Below are positions 50,051 to 60,144 of a stretch of DNA of 64,000 bases, piece after piece; the first letter of the stretch is position 1; every line of letters begins with the position of its first letter. The notes beneath the pieces are model-generated. The model was not told where the DNA came from. It ran no database searches and saw nothing but the letters and a program-made list of their open reading frames with translations. Source of the stretch: Chloroflexota bacterium (GTDB taxonomy: Bacteria; Chloroflexota; Anaerolineae; Aggregatilineales; Phototrophicaceae); the NCBI GenBank assembly GCA_023430545.1, contig JAEZAF010000182.1:1-64000 (forward strand), in the 5' to 3' direction. The position numbers and the translations under genes are program-made.

Positions 50051-52972
50051 ATGATACACTTAGGGCCTATACCAGTGAGTGAAGCGGAATTGAAAAGAGA
50101 TATGGTGAACTTTTACGGTCCAAATGAAGGCTATGTGCTGGAACTTTATGACCGTTACCGTCAGGCTCCAGATACAGTTGATCCTCAAACTCAGGCGTTC
50201 TTCGCAAACTGGACACCACCAGCCGAAGATGGCCGTATCCCCGATGGGACAGAACTCTATCGCAGTGGTGATGTTGCGGTCGCCGCGCCTCCGCAGGATT
50301 TCCAGAAGGCGGTGCGGGCCGTCAATTTCGTGCAGGCCATTCGCTTTTATGGTCATACGGCGGCCCACATTGACCCGCTCGGGCTGAACAATCCGCCCGG
50401 TGACCCGGAACTGGAACTGGATTTCTACGGCATTAGCGAAGAAGACCTGCGCCAGCTTCCCGGCAGCATCGTGGAAGGCCCGATAGGTCAGCAGGCATCG
50501 AATGCACTGGAAGCCATCGAGAAGCTGCGGTCCATTTACTGCGCAACGATTGGTTTCGAATTCGATCATATCCGTGTGGCAGAAGAACGTCAGTGGCTGC
50601 GCGAAGCGGTTGAGTCTGGCCGGTATGGGTTCTCATTCGAGAAAGACGATCCTAAGGCCCTGCTGGAGCGTCTCAGTCAGGTCGAGACTTTCGAAGCGTA
50701 CCTACAAAAGGCTTTCTCCACAAAATACCGGTTCTCGATCGAAGGACTCGACACGATGGTGCCGATTCTGGATGAGATCGTCAACCTGTCAGCGGACAGC
50801 GAAATGTCCACCATTGCTATCGCGATGGCGCATCGTGGACGCCTCAACGTCCTCACACATGTGATGGACAAACCCTATTCGCAGATCCTGGCAGAGTTTA
50901 AGGATACGCTGCACTCACAGGAAATGCAGAACGCCATTGGCTGGACCATCGGTGATGTGAAGTATCACAAGGGCGTACGCCGTGAAGTCGAACGCACCGA
51001 TGAAGCCACGCTGACCATTACGATGCCGCCGAATCCCAGCCACCTCGAAGCGGTCAACCCAGTCGCAGTTGGGATGGCACGTGCGGCAGGCAGCAGTGTC
51101 AATCATCGTGGCGAGCCGGTCTTCAACCCTCAACTGACTATGCAGATCCTGATTCACGGGGATGCGGCTTTCCCGGGGCAGGGTATTGTCTCGGAAACCT
51201 TCAACCTCTCGCAGCTTCCGGGTTACTGGACGGGCGGCACTTTGCATATTATCGCCAACAACCAGCTAGGCTTTACGACCCTGCCGCGTGACGGCCGCAG
51301 CACACTCTATGCCAGTGACCTTGCGAAAGGCTTCAAGGTCCCGATTGTACATGTGAATGCTGACGATCCCGCCGCCTGTATCGAAGTCACACGGCTGGCA
51401 TTCGCCTATCAGACGCTGTTCCACAAGGACTTCCTGATTGATCTGGTTGGCTACCGCCGTTACGGACATAACGAACTGGATGAACCCGGCTTCACACAGC
51501 CGATGATGTATCAGACCGTGCGCCAGCATCCTACCGTGCGTCAGATCTGGGCCAGTGAACTGGTCAACCGCAAGCTGATCGCCGAATCAGAAGCTGATGC
51601 AATGGTCGAAATACTGAATCAGCGCCTGCAGGAAGCCTACGACTCGATTGATGAGGATTATGTGCCAGCTCAGGCACCGGTCGCGCCTCCTGGGATCGCC
51701 GCACGGATGGACACCGCCGTTGATGCGGAGACCCTTCTGGCGATCAATAATGCGCTGCGCGTGCCGAATGATTTCAACTTTTATGCGCGCCGTCTGGAAA
51801 ATACCATCCGCACCCGCCGCGAAGCGCTGAACGATCTGGATGCCAGGACCATCGATTGGGCAACGGCTGAGGAACTGGCCTACGCGACGATCCTCGCGGA
51901 CGGCGTGCCGATTCGCCTCACTGGTCAGGATGTGGAGCGTGGGACCTTCAGCCATCGTCATGCGGTGCTGAACGATGCCAAGAGCGGTGAACGTTATGTC
52001 CCGCTTCAGGAACTGGAGATGGCGAAGGCCACTTTTGAAGTGCGCAACAGCCCACTGTCCGAAGCAGCGGCGCTCGGCTTCGAATATGGTTACAATGTGC
52101 AGGAGCCGAACCGTCTGGTGATCTGGGAAGCGCAGTACGGCGACTTCAACAATAACGCGCAGGTCGTGATTGACGAGTTCATCGTCTCTGCGCGTGAGAA
52201 ATGGGGACAGACACCCTCACTGGTGCTTCAGCTCCCGCACGGTCATGAAGGCGGCGGTCCTGATCACTCCAGCGGACGACTGGAACGCTATCTGCAAATG
52301 TCGGCCCGCAAGAATATGCGCGTGGTCAATGCGACCACAGCGGCGCAGTTCTTCCATCTGTTGCGGCGTCAGGCGCTGCTGCTGACCGAGGACCCACTGC
52401 CATTGGTGGTGATGTCACCAAAGAGTCTGCTGCGCAATACACATGTCTACTCTTCTCCGCGTGAACTGATCGAGGGGCGCTGGCAGCCTGTGATCGACGA
52501 TGACAGTGCGGTTGCAGCCAGCGAGCCGGAGCGCATCACCCGATTGGTGCTGGTCAGCGGCAAGTTCTACTATGATCTGATCGGTGCGACCAATGATCTG
52601 CCCGAGCAGCACTACCGCGAGCAGTATCCGCATGTCGCGATCGCGCGGGTGGAGCAGTTGTATCCCTTCCCGGTGAAGGAGCTGACCGCGCTGGTTCAGC
52701 GTTACCCGAATCTGCGCGAAATCGTCTGGGCGCAGGAAGAACCGAAGAACATGGGCGCTTGGGACTTTGTCAGTTGGCGGCTGGAAAAACTGCTGAGTGA
52801 GATCGACGGTCATGCCAGCATCCCGTTGAATTATGTTGGCCGCCGCCGCAGCTCCAGCCCGGCAGAAGGCTCCAAGACAGCGCATATCAAGAACCAATCC
52901 ATGATTGTCGAGTACGCTTATAACTGGGATTTTGTGGCTGAAGCGCCGGTCCCACAGCAGGAGGAAGAGTAA
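50051..52972 (+). CDS. sucA: 2-oxoglutarate dehydrogenase E1 component
   Basis: This 973-residue thiamine-diphosphate enzyme decarboxylates 2-oxoglutarate and passes the succinyl group to lipoyl-E2. The size and segments EGLDTMVPILDEIVNL, AHRGRLNVLTHV, GDAAFPGQGIVSETFNLSQL and YRRYGHNELDEP are characteristic. The ThDP/Mg region includes IIANNQLGFTT, and the pyrimidine domain includes SHRHAVLNDAK and LPHGHEGGGPDHSSGR. There is no E2-like N-terminal domain, so it is the standard E1 and not the mycobacterial fused form. ATG 50051 has AAGG 6 nt upstream; GTG 50048 and ATG 50102 are alternatives. The E2 gene follows 6 bp downstream. Confidence 0.95.
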   Translation: MIHLGPIPVSEAELKRDMVNFYGPNEGYVLELYDRYRQAPDTVDPQTQAFFANWTPPAEDGRIPDGTELYRSGDVAVAAPPQDFQKAVRAVNFVQAIRFYGHTAAHIDPLGLNNPPGDPELELDFYGISEEDLRQLPGSIVEGPIGQQASNALEAIEKLRSIYCATIGFEFDHIRVAEERQWLREAVESGRYGFSFEKDDPKALLERLSQVETFEAYLQKAFSTKYRFSIEGLDTMVPILDEIVNLSADSEMSTIAIAMAHRGRLNVLTHVMDKPYSQILAEFKDTLHSQEMQNAIGWTIGDVKYHKGVRREVERTDEATLTITMPPNPSHLEAVNPVAVGMARAAGSSVNHRGEPVFNPQLTMQILIHGDAAFPGQGIVSETFNLSQLPGYWTGGTLHIIANNQLGFTTLPRDGRSTLYASDLAKGFKVPIVHVNADDPAACIEVTRLAFAYQTLFHKDFLIDLVGYRRYGHNELDEPGFTQPMMYQTVRQHPTVRQIWASELVNRKLIAESEADAMVEILNQRLQEAYDSIDEDYVPAQAPVAPPGIAARMDTAVDAETLLAINNALRVPNDFNFYARRLENTIRTRREALNDLDARTIDWATAEELAYATILADGVPIRLTGQDVERGTFSHRHAVLNDAKSGERYVPLQELEMAKATFEVRNSPLSEAAALGFEYGYNVQEPNRLVIWEAQYGDFNNNAQVVIDEFIVSAREKWGQTPSLVLQLPHGHEGGGPDHSSGRLERYLQMSARKNMRVVNATTAAQFFHLLRRQALLLTEDPLPLVVMSPKSLLRNTHVYSSPRELIEGRWQPVIDDDSAVAASEPERITRLVLVSGKFYYDLIGATNDLPEQHYREQYPHVAIARVEQLYPFPVKELTALVQRYPNLREIVWAQEEPKNMGAWDFVSWRLEKLLSEIDGHASIPLNYVGRRRSSSPAEGSKTAHIKNQSMIVEYAYNWDFVAEAPVPQQEEE

Positions 52973-52978
52973 ACGCCA

Positions 52979-54280
52979 ATGGCCGTGAATATCGTTGTCC
53001 CTGAATTGAGTGAATCTGTTGTCGAGGCGACTGTCTCCGAGTGGTTGAAGAAAGAAGGGGATACGGTTGAAGCTGGCGACATTGTCGTTGTGCTGGAAAC
53101 CGATAAAGTCTCGCTGGAAGTGACCGCTGATGCATCCGGTGTGCTGGCACGCATCGATTATCCCGAAGGCTCTGATGTGACCGCTCGGACCGTGCTGGGC
53201 AGCATCGACGAGAGCGGCGCTGCCAACGGTGCCTCTGTTGAGACACCCGCACCGACCACGCAGGAAATGCCGACTGAAGAAGCACCGACTGAGGCGAATG
53301 CTCCGGCACGAGAGGCAGCACAGTCTGCTTCCGGTGAGCAGGGCCGCCCCGCGACTCCCGTGGCGCAGCGTGTAGCAGCGGCGCACGGTGTTGACATCGC
53401 ACAGGTCCCGGCAAGCGGGAATAAGGTCAAGAAAGGTGATGTCGAGGTGTTCGTGAAGGGCGGCTCGTCTGCTGCCCCGGCGGCATCTCCAGCACCAGCG
53501 GCCCCCGCCGCCAAGCCTGCACCGGCTGCGGCGGCCCCGGCAGCGAAGCCATCTGCAAATGGCAGCACCGGCTCCGCAGATCGCCCGGAGAAGCGTCAGC
53601 GCATGTCGCGCCGCCGTCAGGCGATTGCCCGTAATCTGCTTCAGGCTCAGTCCACCGCTGCCATGCTGACGACCTTCAACGAGGTCGATATGAGCGCGGT
53701 GATGGAAATACGTTCACGTCGTAAGGATGCCTTCCAGAAGAAGTACAATGTTGGTCTGGGTTTCAGCTCGTTCTTTGTTAAGGCGACGATTGGTGCGCTG
53801 AAAGCCTTCCCACTGATCAATGCCGAGATTCAGGAAAACGAGTTCGTCATCAAGGAATACTACGACATCGGTATCGCTATCGGCGCGGAGGAAGGGCTGG
53901 TCGTGCCGGTGCTCCGCAATGCCGATAAGATGTCGTTCGCGCAGATCGAACAGCAGATAAAGGACTACGCCCAGCAGTCCCGTGATGGTTCGTTAGGTAT
54001 TGAGTCACTGATGGGTGGAACCTTTACCATCACCAACGGCGGTGTCTTCGGTTCGATGATGTCCACCCCGATCCTGAACCCACCACAGGTCGGTATCCTC
54101 GGCCTGCACGCCATCAAGGACCGTCCAGTAGTGGTCAACGGTGAGATCGTCATCCGACCGATGATGTACACCGCACTGACCTACGATCACCGGATTGTCG
54201 ATGGCCGTGAAGCGGTACAGTTCCTCGTCAAAATCAAGGAACTGATCGAAGACCCCGAAGCGCTGCTGATCGAGGGCTAG
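52979..54280 (+). CDS. sucB: dihydrolipoamide succinyltransferase (2-oxoglutarate dehydrogenase E2)
   Basis: This 433-residue E2 core carries one lipoyl domain (residues 1-75, lipoyl-Lys in ETDKVS) and a Pro/Ala/Thr-rich linker. The E3/E1-binding domain follows (about 120-155, TPVAQRVAAAHGVDIAQVP), then a second Ala/Pro linker and the catalytic domain from about residue 210. The active-site motif TYDHRIVDG holds the His and Asp. Segments DIGIAIGAEEGLVVPVLRNA and GTFTITNGGVFGS agree with succinyl rather than acetyl transfer. AGGAGG lies upstream. It is in one operon with sucA. The E3 (dihydrolipoyl dehydrogenase) gene is not in the window. Confidence 0.95.
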   Translation: MAVNIVVPELSESVVEATVSEWLKKEGDTVEAGDIVVVLETDKVSLEVTADASGVLARIDYPEGSDVTARTVLGSIDESGAANGASVETPAPTTQEMPTEEAPTEANAPAREAAQSASGEQGRPATPVAQRVAAAHGVDIAQVPASGNKVKKGDVEVFVKGGSSAAPAASPAPAAPAAKPAPAAAAPAAKPSANGSTGSADRPEKRQRMSRRRQAIARNLLQAQSTAAMLTTFNEVDMSAVMEIRSRRKDAFQKKYNVGLGFSSFFVKATIGALKAFPLINAEIQENEFVIKEYYDIGIAIGAEEGLVVPVLRNADKMSFAQIEQQIKDYAQQSRDGSLGIESLMGGTFTITNGGVFGSMMSTPILNPPQVGILGLHAIKDRPVVVNGEIVIRPMMYTALTYDHRIVDGREAVQFLVKIKELIEDPEALLIEG

Positions 54281-54305
54281 TTCCAGCGATAGATCGAAGT
54301 GATAT

Positions 54306-54339
54306 AAAAAGCAGAGGCCACCGTATGCCTCTGCTTTTT
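54306..54339 (+). terminator. intrinsic terminator of the sucAB operon
   Basis: GCAGAGGC and GCCTCTGC form an 8-bp stem, extended by AAAAA/TTTTT, with an 8-nt loop, about 25 bp after the stop. The symmetrical A and T runs may also terminate the convergent peptidase gene. Confidence 0.85.
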
Positions 54340-54374
54340 GTTTCTCTGTAGTATTTCGGACAGTGACCCGATTT

Positions 54375-55466
54375 CTACTCGATCCGAAGCTGATACGGGA
54401 AACTCGTCAGCACCTCGACGCCGTCCTCAGTGATGAGGACGTTATCCTCAATGCGAACGCCGCCCATACCCGGAATATAAATCCCCGGCTCTACCGTGAA
54501 CACCATTCCCGGCAGCAGCGGCTGTTCCACACCACCTGCCATCTGCGGTAGTTCGTGGACTTCCAGCCCCAGCCCGTGCCCGGTGCGATGGATGAAGTAT
54601 TCGCCATAACCGGCGGCGGTGATGACATCGCGTGCGGCTTTATCGACGGCATCGCAGGTCACGCCCGGTCCGGCTGCGCGGATCGCGGCCTGATTCGCAG
54701 CCAGCACAGTGTCATAGATCTTCTGCATTTCGGCAGAAGGTTCGCCCACGCAGAACGTCCGTGTGATGTCCGCCGGATACTGCTGATACATGCCGCCGTA
54801 ATCGATCAGCAGAAACTCACCCTGCTGTAACTGACGATCGGTCGTGCTTCCGTGAGGCAGGGCGCTGTTCGGCCCGGTCTGCACCAGCGCGCGGAAGGCG
54901 AAGCCTTGTGTCCCGAGCGCCAGCAGTTCGTTATCCAGCATCGAGGCGATCTCACGTTCGGTCAGCCCCGCCTGAATGCGCGGCAGGATGTTATTCAGCG
55001 CCTGTTCGCTGATCGAGATGGCCTGACGCATAGCCGCGACTTCCTCGCTGTCCTTCTGCGAACGGATCAGCAGCAGGTCCACACCGACTGGCAGTGACTT
55101 GATATCCGCGTCGGCCTGCTGAAAACCAGCCCATTCAAACAGGCGCATGGTGCGGTCATCCACACCGATCGTCTTTCCCTGAAGGTCAAGTGCTTCCACC
55201 GCCTGACGAAATGCGCCTTCATAACCCTCTTCATCGCTCCACGAGAAGATCTGCGGTTCAAGGTCATTGCGTGCGTTGAGCTGTGGCACTTCCAGTTTGG
55301 GGATGATGAACGACAGTTCGCCATCCACCCACAGCGCGATGGTCGGGCGCTCCGAGGTGTGGAAGTCGAAGCCGGTAAAATACTTCTGGTTTGCGCCGGG
55401 GACGAGTGCAATGGCATCCGCACCGGTGATCTGCTTGAGCTTGTTCAGGCGTGCGTGGTAATCCAT
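54375..55466 (-). CDS. M24-family Xaa-Pro aminopeptidase/dipeptidase
   Basis: This 363-residue metallopeptidase would remove residues next to proline or split X-Pro dipeptides. The N-terminal creatinase-like domain (about 1-130) is followed by the pita-bread catalytic domain. Dinuclear metal ligands are visible: Asp in LLIDYGG, Asp in ADITRTF, His in RTGHGLGLEVHE, Glu in TVEPGIY and Glu in VRIEDNVL. The length fits PepQ/YpdF-type enzymes. ATG 55466 is preferred (AAAGGG upstream, and the conserved DYHARLNKL follows); the frame extends to 55568 without conservation. It is convergent with the sucAB operon. Confidence 0.9.
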   Translation of the reverse strand: MDYHARLNKLKQITGADAIALVPGANQKYFTGFDFHTSERPTIALWVDGELSFIIPKLEVPQLNARNDLEPQIFSWSDEEGYEGAFRQAVEALDLQGKTIGVDDRTMRLFEWAGFQQADADIKSLPVGVDLLLIRSQKDSEEVAAMRQAISISEQALNNILPRIQAGLTEREIASMLDNELLALGTQGFAFRALVQTGPNSALPHGSTTDRQLQQGEFLLIDYGGMYQQYPADITRTFCVGEPSAEMQKIYDTVLAANQAAIRAAGPGVTCDAVDKAARDVITAAGYGEYFIHRTGHGLGLEVHELPQMAGGVEQPLLPGMVFTVEPGIYIPGMGGVRIEDNVLITEDGVEVLTSFPYQLRIE

Positions 55467-55613
55467 AAGGGAACGGCCCTTTCGAAAAGTCGCTCTATTA
55501 AGTGGTGAGGGTGTGATTATACCGACGGACTGTCTGAGGCGGGTATATCCGTTAACGCAGCCGGTCATTATAATGCACCTCTTTTAACCCTTTAGTGATG
55601 CCGAGTCTTTTTC

Positions 55614-57401
55614 ATGGTTAAACACTGGCGCTTTGCCGCTATAACCGCTTTCGTCGTCCTCCTGCTGACCGGTCTGCTCGCAGCCGATCTGTTCAATCGC
55701 GGTCTGGTGTGGCAGTTCTTCTGGTCTCAGACGGGAGAGGAACAGCCGCTGGCACAGGTGCGCGGGATGGTCGAATGGGTCGGTAATCTCACACGGTCAC
55801 AGCCCATTAATGATCCGCTGATCCCAGTCGATCATGCCAATGTGAACCCCTATGGCATCAATACCTTTCTGCATCAGGAGGTGGACCCTGCTAAGGTAGA
55901 CGAGCAGCTCCGGCTGATCGCGGACGCCGGTTTTGGCTGGATTCGCGAGGAGTTTACATGGGAAGAGATCGAGGTCGATGGTCGTGGACAGTTTACCGAC
56001 AGCCGCAACGACATGGACGGCGACGGCACACGCGACACGATCAGCGGTTGGGCGAAGTTCGACCGTATCGTCGACCTTGCCGAAAAACACGGGATTCGCA
56101 TTCAGGCCCGGCTGAGTAATCCACCCGCATGGTCGCAGAGTGAAGGTGTACATACGCAGACCCCACCTGCCAACACACAGGATTATGTCAACTTCATCAC
56201 CGCTGCCGCTGAACGCTATCGCGGACGAGTGACTCACTTCCAGATCTGGAATGAGCCGAATATCTTCCCCGAATGGGGGGCAGACGGCCCTGAGGAAACC
56301 CCGCGTCCGGTCAATCCTGAAGCGTACACGGCACTGCTGTGCGCATCCTATGAAGCGCTGAAAGCGGTAGACCCCGATATCGTAGTGATCAGCGGTGCAC
56401 TGGCCCCAACCTCTGAGTTAGGCACTCGAAACCTCAATGACTTTGTCTTCCTTGAACGGATGTATGAGGCGGGTGCAGGGCAGTGCTTCGACGTGCTTTC
56501 GATGCAGGGCTATGGCCTCAACAGCGGCCCCACCGATCGACGGATGCGGTCTACCAATGTCAACTTTGGGCGCAGCCAGTACATCCGTGATCTGATGGTG
56601 AAGAAGGGCGATTCCAGCAAGCCCATCTGGATCAGTGAGGCGGCCTGGAATCCAGTGCCAACTGAGAGCGATTATCCGGAACCGATCTCGAATCGCTATG
56701 TCTTCGGTCAGGTAACACTCACGCAGGCCGCGCAGTATATGCCGATGGCCTATCAGCGGATGGAGCACGAATGGCCGTGGGTAGCCGTGATGAATTACTG
56801 GTACTTCACGCAGCCCAGTGATCTGAATAAAGGCTCAAGCTGGTATTATTTCCGTATGGCCGAGCCGGATTACAGTGACCAGCATCCAACCTATACCACG
56901 CTGCCGATCTATGCATCGATGAAGGCCTATATCCAGCAGAACCCACCGACGCTGTACCAGGGGGTGCATCAGCTTGACGGTCACTGGGCAGTAGCGGTGG
57001 ATAATGCAGCAGAAGCTGTGAAGATTGAAGGCGCACAGTTTGATGAAGCGCTTCAGGCATCGTCGCTGGATTTTGTCTACAGCGGGACCGATCTGCTGCT
57101 GCGCTGGAGGGGCGGTCGCGTCAGCGTCTCGATTGACGGTGGGGAGCCGTTTATCGTAGAGACAGAGGCCGGCCAATGGCAGACAACTCCAGTTTTCGAG
57201 ACTGTACAGTCGGGTGTGCGTAACGTGAGCCTCACCAGTGTCGATGGTAGTCCGTTCGTGATCGACGCCGCAGTTGTGATGGATCAGCCCTTTCGAAAAC
57301 TGCTGCCGCTGTGGGCGGGACTTGCGGCATCTGGCACGGTGGTGGTGACAGTGCTTCTGACGATTGCTCATCAGCGAAACAATAAGAAAGCGCTGCCGTA
57401 A
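55614..57401 (+). CDS. membrane-anchored TIM-barrel glycoside hydrolase-like protein
   Basis: This 595-residue protein has a signal anchor (about 7-28), a TIM-barrel domain (about 75-430), a C-terminal beta-rich domain (about 440-555) and a final transmembrane helix (about 565-588). The barrel matches clan GH-A (GH5/GH39-like): FQIWNEPN contains the acid/base Glu, and PIWISEAAW the nucleophile Glu. Both termini look membrane-bound, with the catalytic part outside the cell. The polymer cut or remodelled is unknown. It opens the polysaccharide region, 162 bp before the epimerase gene. ATG 55614 has only a weak ribosome site. Confidence 0.78.
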   Translation: MVKHWRFAAITAFVVLLLTGLLAADLFNRGLVWQFFWSQTGEEQPLAQVRGMVEWVGNLTRSQPINDPLIPVDHANVNPYGINTFLHQEVDPAKVDEQLRLIADAGFGWIREEFTWEEIEVDGRGQFTDSRNDMDGDGTRDTISGWAKFDRIVDLAEKHGIRIQARLSNPPAWSQSEGVHTQTPPANTQDYVNFITAAAERYRGRVTHFQIWNEPNIFPEWGADGPEETPRPVNPEAYTALLCASYEALKAVDPDIVVISGALAPTSELGTRNLNDFVFLERMYEAGAGQCFDVLSMQGYGLNSGPTDRRMRSTNVNFGRSQYIRDLMVKKGDSSKPIWISEAAWNPVPTESDYPEPISNRYVFGQVTLTQAAQYMPMAYQRMEHEWPWVAVMNYWYFTQPSDLNKGSSWYYFRMAEPDYSDQHPTYTTLPIYASMKAYIQQNPPTLYQGVHQLDGHWAVAVDNAAEAVKIEGAQFDEALQASSLDFVYSGTDLLLRWRGGRVSVSIDGGEPFIVETEAGQWQTTPVFETVQSGVRNVSLTSVDGSPFVIDAAVVMDQPFRKLLPLWAGLAASGTVVVTVLLTIAHQRNNKKALP

Positions 57402-57562
57402 CAAGGAAAATTCATAGATTTTTCATGGATTATTATGTCAGTCGTAGGGCACAACGGATATTTTCCTCTATCATGATGAATGCATCTGCTTTCATCTGCT
57501 TACATGATGGATGGTAGGTGAATGCGATGCCTAAAACTTTTCAGAGAGGAATGTAAGGGTCC

Positions 57563-58519
57563 ATGAGTTATCTAATTACTGGTGGTGCTGGTTTTGTCGG
57601 CAGTCATCTGGCAGAACACCTTCTCAAGCGGGGCGAGAAGGTGGTGGTCATTGATAATTTCAACGACTACTATGATCCAAAGCTTAAGCGGCATAATATC
57701 GAACGCATCAACACCTCTCCTGCTTTGACGGTTATCGAAGGCGATATCCGTGATGTTAATCTGATCAATGAGCTGTTTGATAAACACAATTTCACCCATG
57801 TCGGCCATATGGCGGCGATGGCAAATGTCCGAGAGAGTATTGAACGTGCCCCGCTGTACTTCGATGTCAATGTGACTGGCACGATGAACCTGCTGGAAGC
57901 GTCGCGTCGGCATGATGTGAAACAGTTTGTGCTGGCGTCAACTTCATCGGTATACGGGAAAACCGAAGTCCTGCCATTTGTTGAGACAGACACGGCAGAT
58001 CAGCCGCTGGCGTCGTATCCGGCCAGCAAACGCTCGGCAGAGCTGCTGGCACATACCTACACGCATCTGTTCGGCCTGAATGTGATCGCGCTGCGCTTCT
58101 TCAATGTCTATGGCCCTGCGGGCCGACCCGATATGATGCCGATGAAGCTGATGGATGCGGCCCTCAGCGGGGAACCTGTGAATGTCTTCAATCATGGGGA
58201 ATACAAGCGCGATTGGACCTATATCGACGACACCGTGAAAGGCGTCGTCGCCGCGCTGGACCGCCCGATGGGATATGAGGTGATCAACATGGGGGTTGGG
58301 CAGCCGATTGCGCTGAACGACTTCATCGAAATCATTGAGGAGATCACTGGACGCTCGATCAATCGTCGTGATGTCGAAGCGCCGAAAAGCGATCCGCCTA
58401 TCACATACTGCAATAACGAGAAAGCACGCCGTCTGCTCGACTTCGCACCGGCTATCACCGTGCAGGATGGTCTGCCGCGTGTCTGGGACTGGTATCGCCG
58501 CTTTCACAATCTGGACTGA
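57563..58519 (+). CDS. UDP-sugar 4-epimerase (UDP-glucuronate 4-epimerase-like SDR)
   Basis: This 318-residue extended short-chain dehydrogenase/reductase begins LITGGAGFVGSHLAEHL, binding NAD. The catalytic motif is SYPASK, with Tyr and Lys separated by three residues, and the Ser/Thr is in LASTSSVYG. NVTGTMNLLEASRR and LRFFNVYGPAGRPDM match UDP-glucuronate and UDP-glucose 4-epimerases. The NDYYDPKLKRHNI insertion favours the glucuronate enzyme. It supplies a sugar nucleotide (likely UDP-galacturonate) to the neighbouring glycan genes. A good AAGGG ribosome site precedes the ATG. Confidence 0.9.
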   Translation: MSYLITGGAGFVGSHLAEHLLKRGEKVVVIDNFNDYYDPKLKRHNIERINTSPALTVIEGDIRDVNLINELFDKHNFTHVGHMAAMANVRESIERAPLYFDVNVTGTMNLLEASRRHDVKQFVLASTSSVYGKTEVLPFVETDTADQPLASYPASKRSAELLAHTYTHLFGLNVIALRFFNVYGPAGRPDMMPMKLMDAALSGEPVNVFNHGEYKRDWTYIDDTVKGVVAALDRPMGYEVINMGVGQPIALNDFIEIIEEITGRSINRRDVEAPKSDPPITYCNNEKARRLLDFAPAITVQDGLPRVWDWYRRFHNLD

Positions 58520-58764
58520 ATACAGTGACTGCACTCTAGCGGCGTACGAGAGCATACTGTAATTTTAGCGTGGGGTGAGAAAGTTGCGGATGTGGCTTCT
58601 CATCCCTTGGTCACACGGGGAAATTCAGCGTCCGAACTTCGTAAATAATTTTTACGGAGGCGTCTCAACAGCAATTTATTGACTATAATCGCAGAAATAA
58701 GTCGGTACACATCTGTAACAAACTGAAAATTCCGGCAGGATGCAACAGGATATAAAGGTGTGTT

Positions 58765-59970
58765 GTGATTGCAGAAGACGCAGCGCCTGAGATTGAGAAA
58801 ATGCAGGCAGGACAAACAGACCCCACACCCACAGGTGACGAAAAAGCGATCCGTGTTCTGGGTCTCTACGAAGCCAAAATGTCACGGAATGCCGATGGCA
58901 CTCTAAGCGGCAAGCTGGGCGAACTTTACAATGCCATCGGGCGGCGCTTCACGCTGGCAGCAGCCGAAAGTGTCCGTTTAGGGCCAATGCCCAATTACTA
59001 TAACCTTGCCCGCAACTACAAACCGGATCGCACCACATGGCGTGCATCGGCCAGTATTAACCCATGGGCGTTTGAACAGCGCACCGCCATCGCCGAACAG
59101 TTCCTGCAAACATGGGACGGCCAGTATGATGTCATTGTTCAGCTCCATACACTCTATGCACCCGGTGAGCTGAGCCGAAATCGGCCTTTTGTCATCGTGA
59201 CGGATAACACCTATCTGAACTCGCTGCGTTACTGGCCGGAATGGGTCCCCGCCACTTCTGAAGAGGCACGCAAGGAATGGCTGGAACTGGAACTCACAGT
59301 TTACAGTGCCGCAAGCAATATCTTTACATGGAGCGAGTTCACACGTCAGTCGTTTATCAACGATTATCGCATGCCAGCGGATAAAGTGATTACGGTAGGG
59401 GCAGGGGCAAATCTGCTTCAGTCGGATATTACAGATAAACGCTACGACAGCCAGACCGCGATCTTCGTCGGCTATGAATTCGAACGTAAAGGCGGGTTCT
59501 ATCTGCTGGAAGCCTGGAAGCAGGTGATCAAGGCGCTGCCAAACGCCAAACTGTACATTGCAGGGCCGCATCATCCTTTAGCTGACGAGCTTCAAGGCGT
59601 TCACTGGCTGGGCCGTATCGCGGACCGCGAGGTCCTGCGCCAGAAGCTGTACGAATCGACGGTATTTGTGATGCCGTCGCTGTTCGAGCCTTACGGTCAT
59701 GCCTTTACCGAAGGGATGGGCATGGGGCTAGGGGCCATCGGCGCAAATCACTGTGCGATGCCAGAAATTATTCAGGATGGAGTCAACGGACTGCTGGTGC
59801 CACCACGTGATATCAATGCGCTTGCCCAGGCGTTGATCGAAATCCTGGGTGATGCAGCCTATGCCGAGTCGCTGGGGCATGCGGCTTATGAGCAGATCAA
59901 AAACTCGCGGACGTGGGATGATGTGATCAGCCGGATGGCACCCAGCCTCCATGCGATTACCGGTAAGTAA
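58765..59970 (+). CDS. GT4-family glycosyltransferase
   Basis: This 401-residue GT-B enzyme transfers a sugar from a nucleotide donor with retention. The acceptor-side N-terminal domain is variable. The donor half shows EFERKGGFYLLEAWKQV, PNAKLYIAGPHHP, and the catalytic E-x7-E motif in SLFEPYGHAFTEGMGMGLG, followed by NGLLVPPRDINALA. The GTG start at 58765 has AAAGGTG 5 nt upstream; the first 30 residues are polar and probably disordered. It is likely to add one residue to the repeat unit of the surface polysaccharide made by the adjacent genes. Confidence 0.88.
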   Translation: MIAEDAAPEIEKMQAGQTDPTPTGDEKAIRVLGLYEAKMSRNADGTLSGKLGELYNAIGRRFTLAAAESVRLGPMPNYYNLARNYKPDRTTWRASASINPWAFEQRTAIAEQFLQTWDGQYDVIVQLHTLYAPGELSRNRPFVIVTDNTYLNSLRYWPEWVPATSEEARKEWLELELTVYSAASNIFTWSEFTRQSFINDYRMPADKVITVGAGANLLQSDITDKRYDSQTAIFVGYEFERKGGFYLLEAWKQVIKALPNAKLYIAGPHHPLADELQGVHWLGRIADREVLRQKLYESTVFVMPSLFEPYGHAFTEGMGMGLGAIGANHCAMPEIIQDGVNGLLVPPRDINALAQALIEILGDAAYAESLGHAAYEQIKNSRTWDDVISRMAPSLHAITGK

Positions 59971-60144
59971 AACTTTTGGCCCATTGTGTGCACTTTGCAG
60001 AGCGTTGTATAAAGTAGGAATAGAGACACCATAATCTCTCAATTCCCACTCACGTGATCATCGATTTATAGGCAATTGGGCCGCCTGATGTGATTTAGGA
60101 CGTTCAGGAATTTTCTCTGAATCAGCGCAATTAGAGGTGACGGA

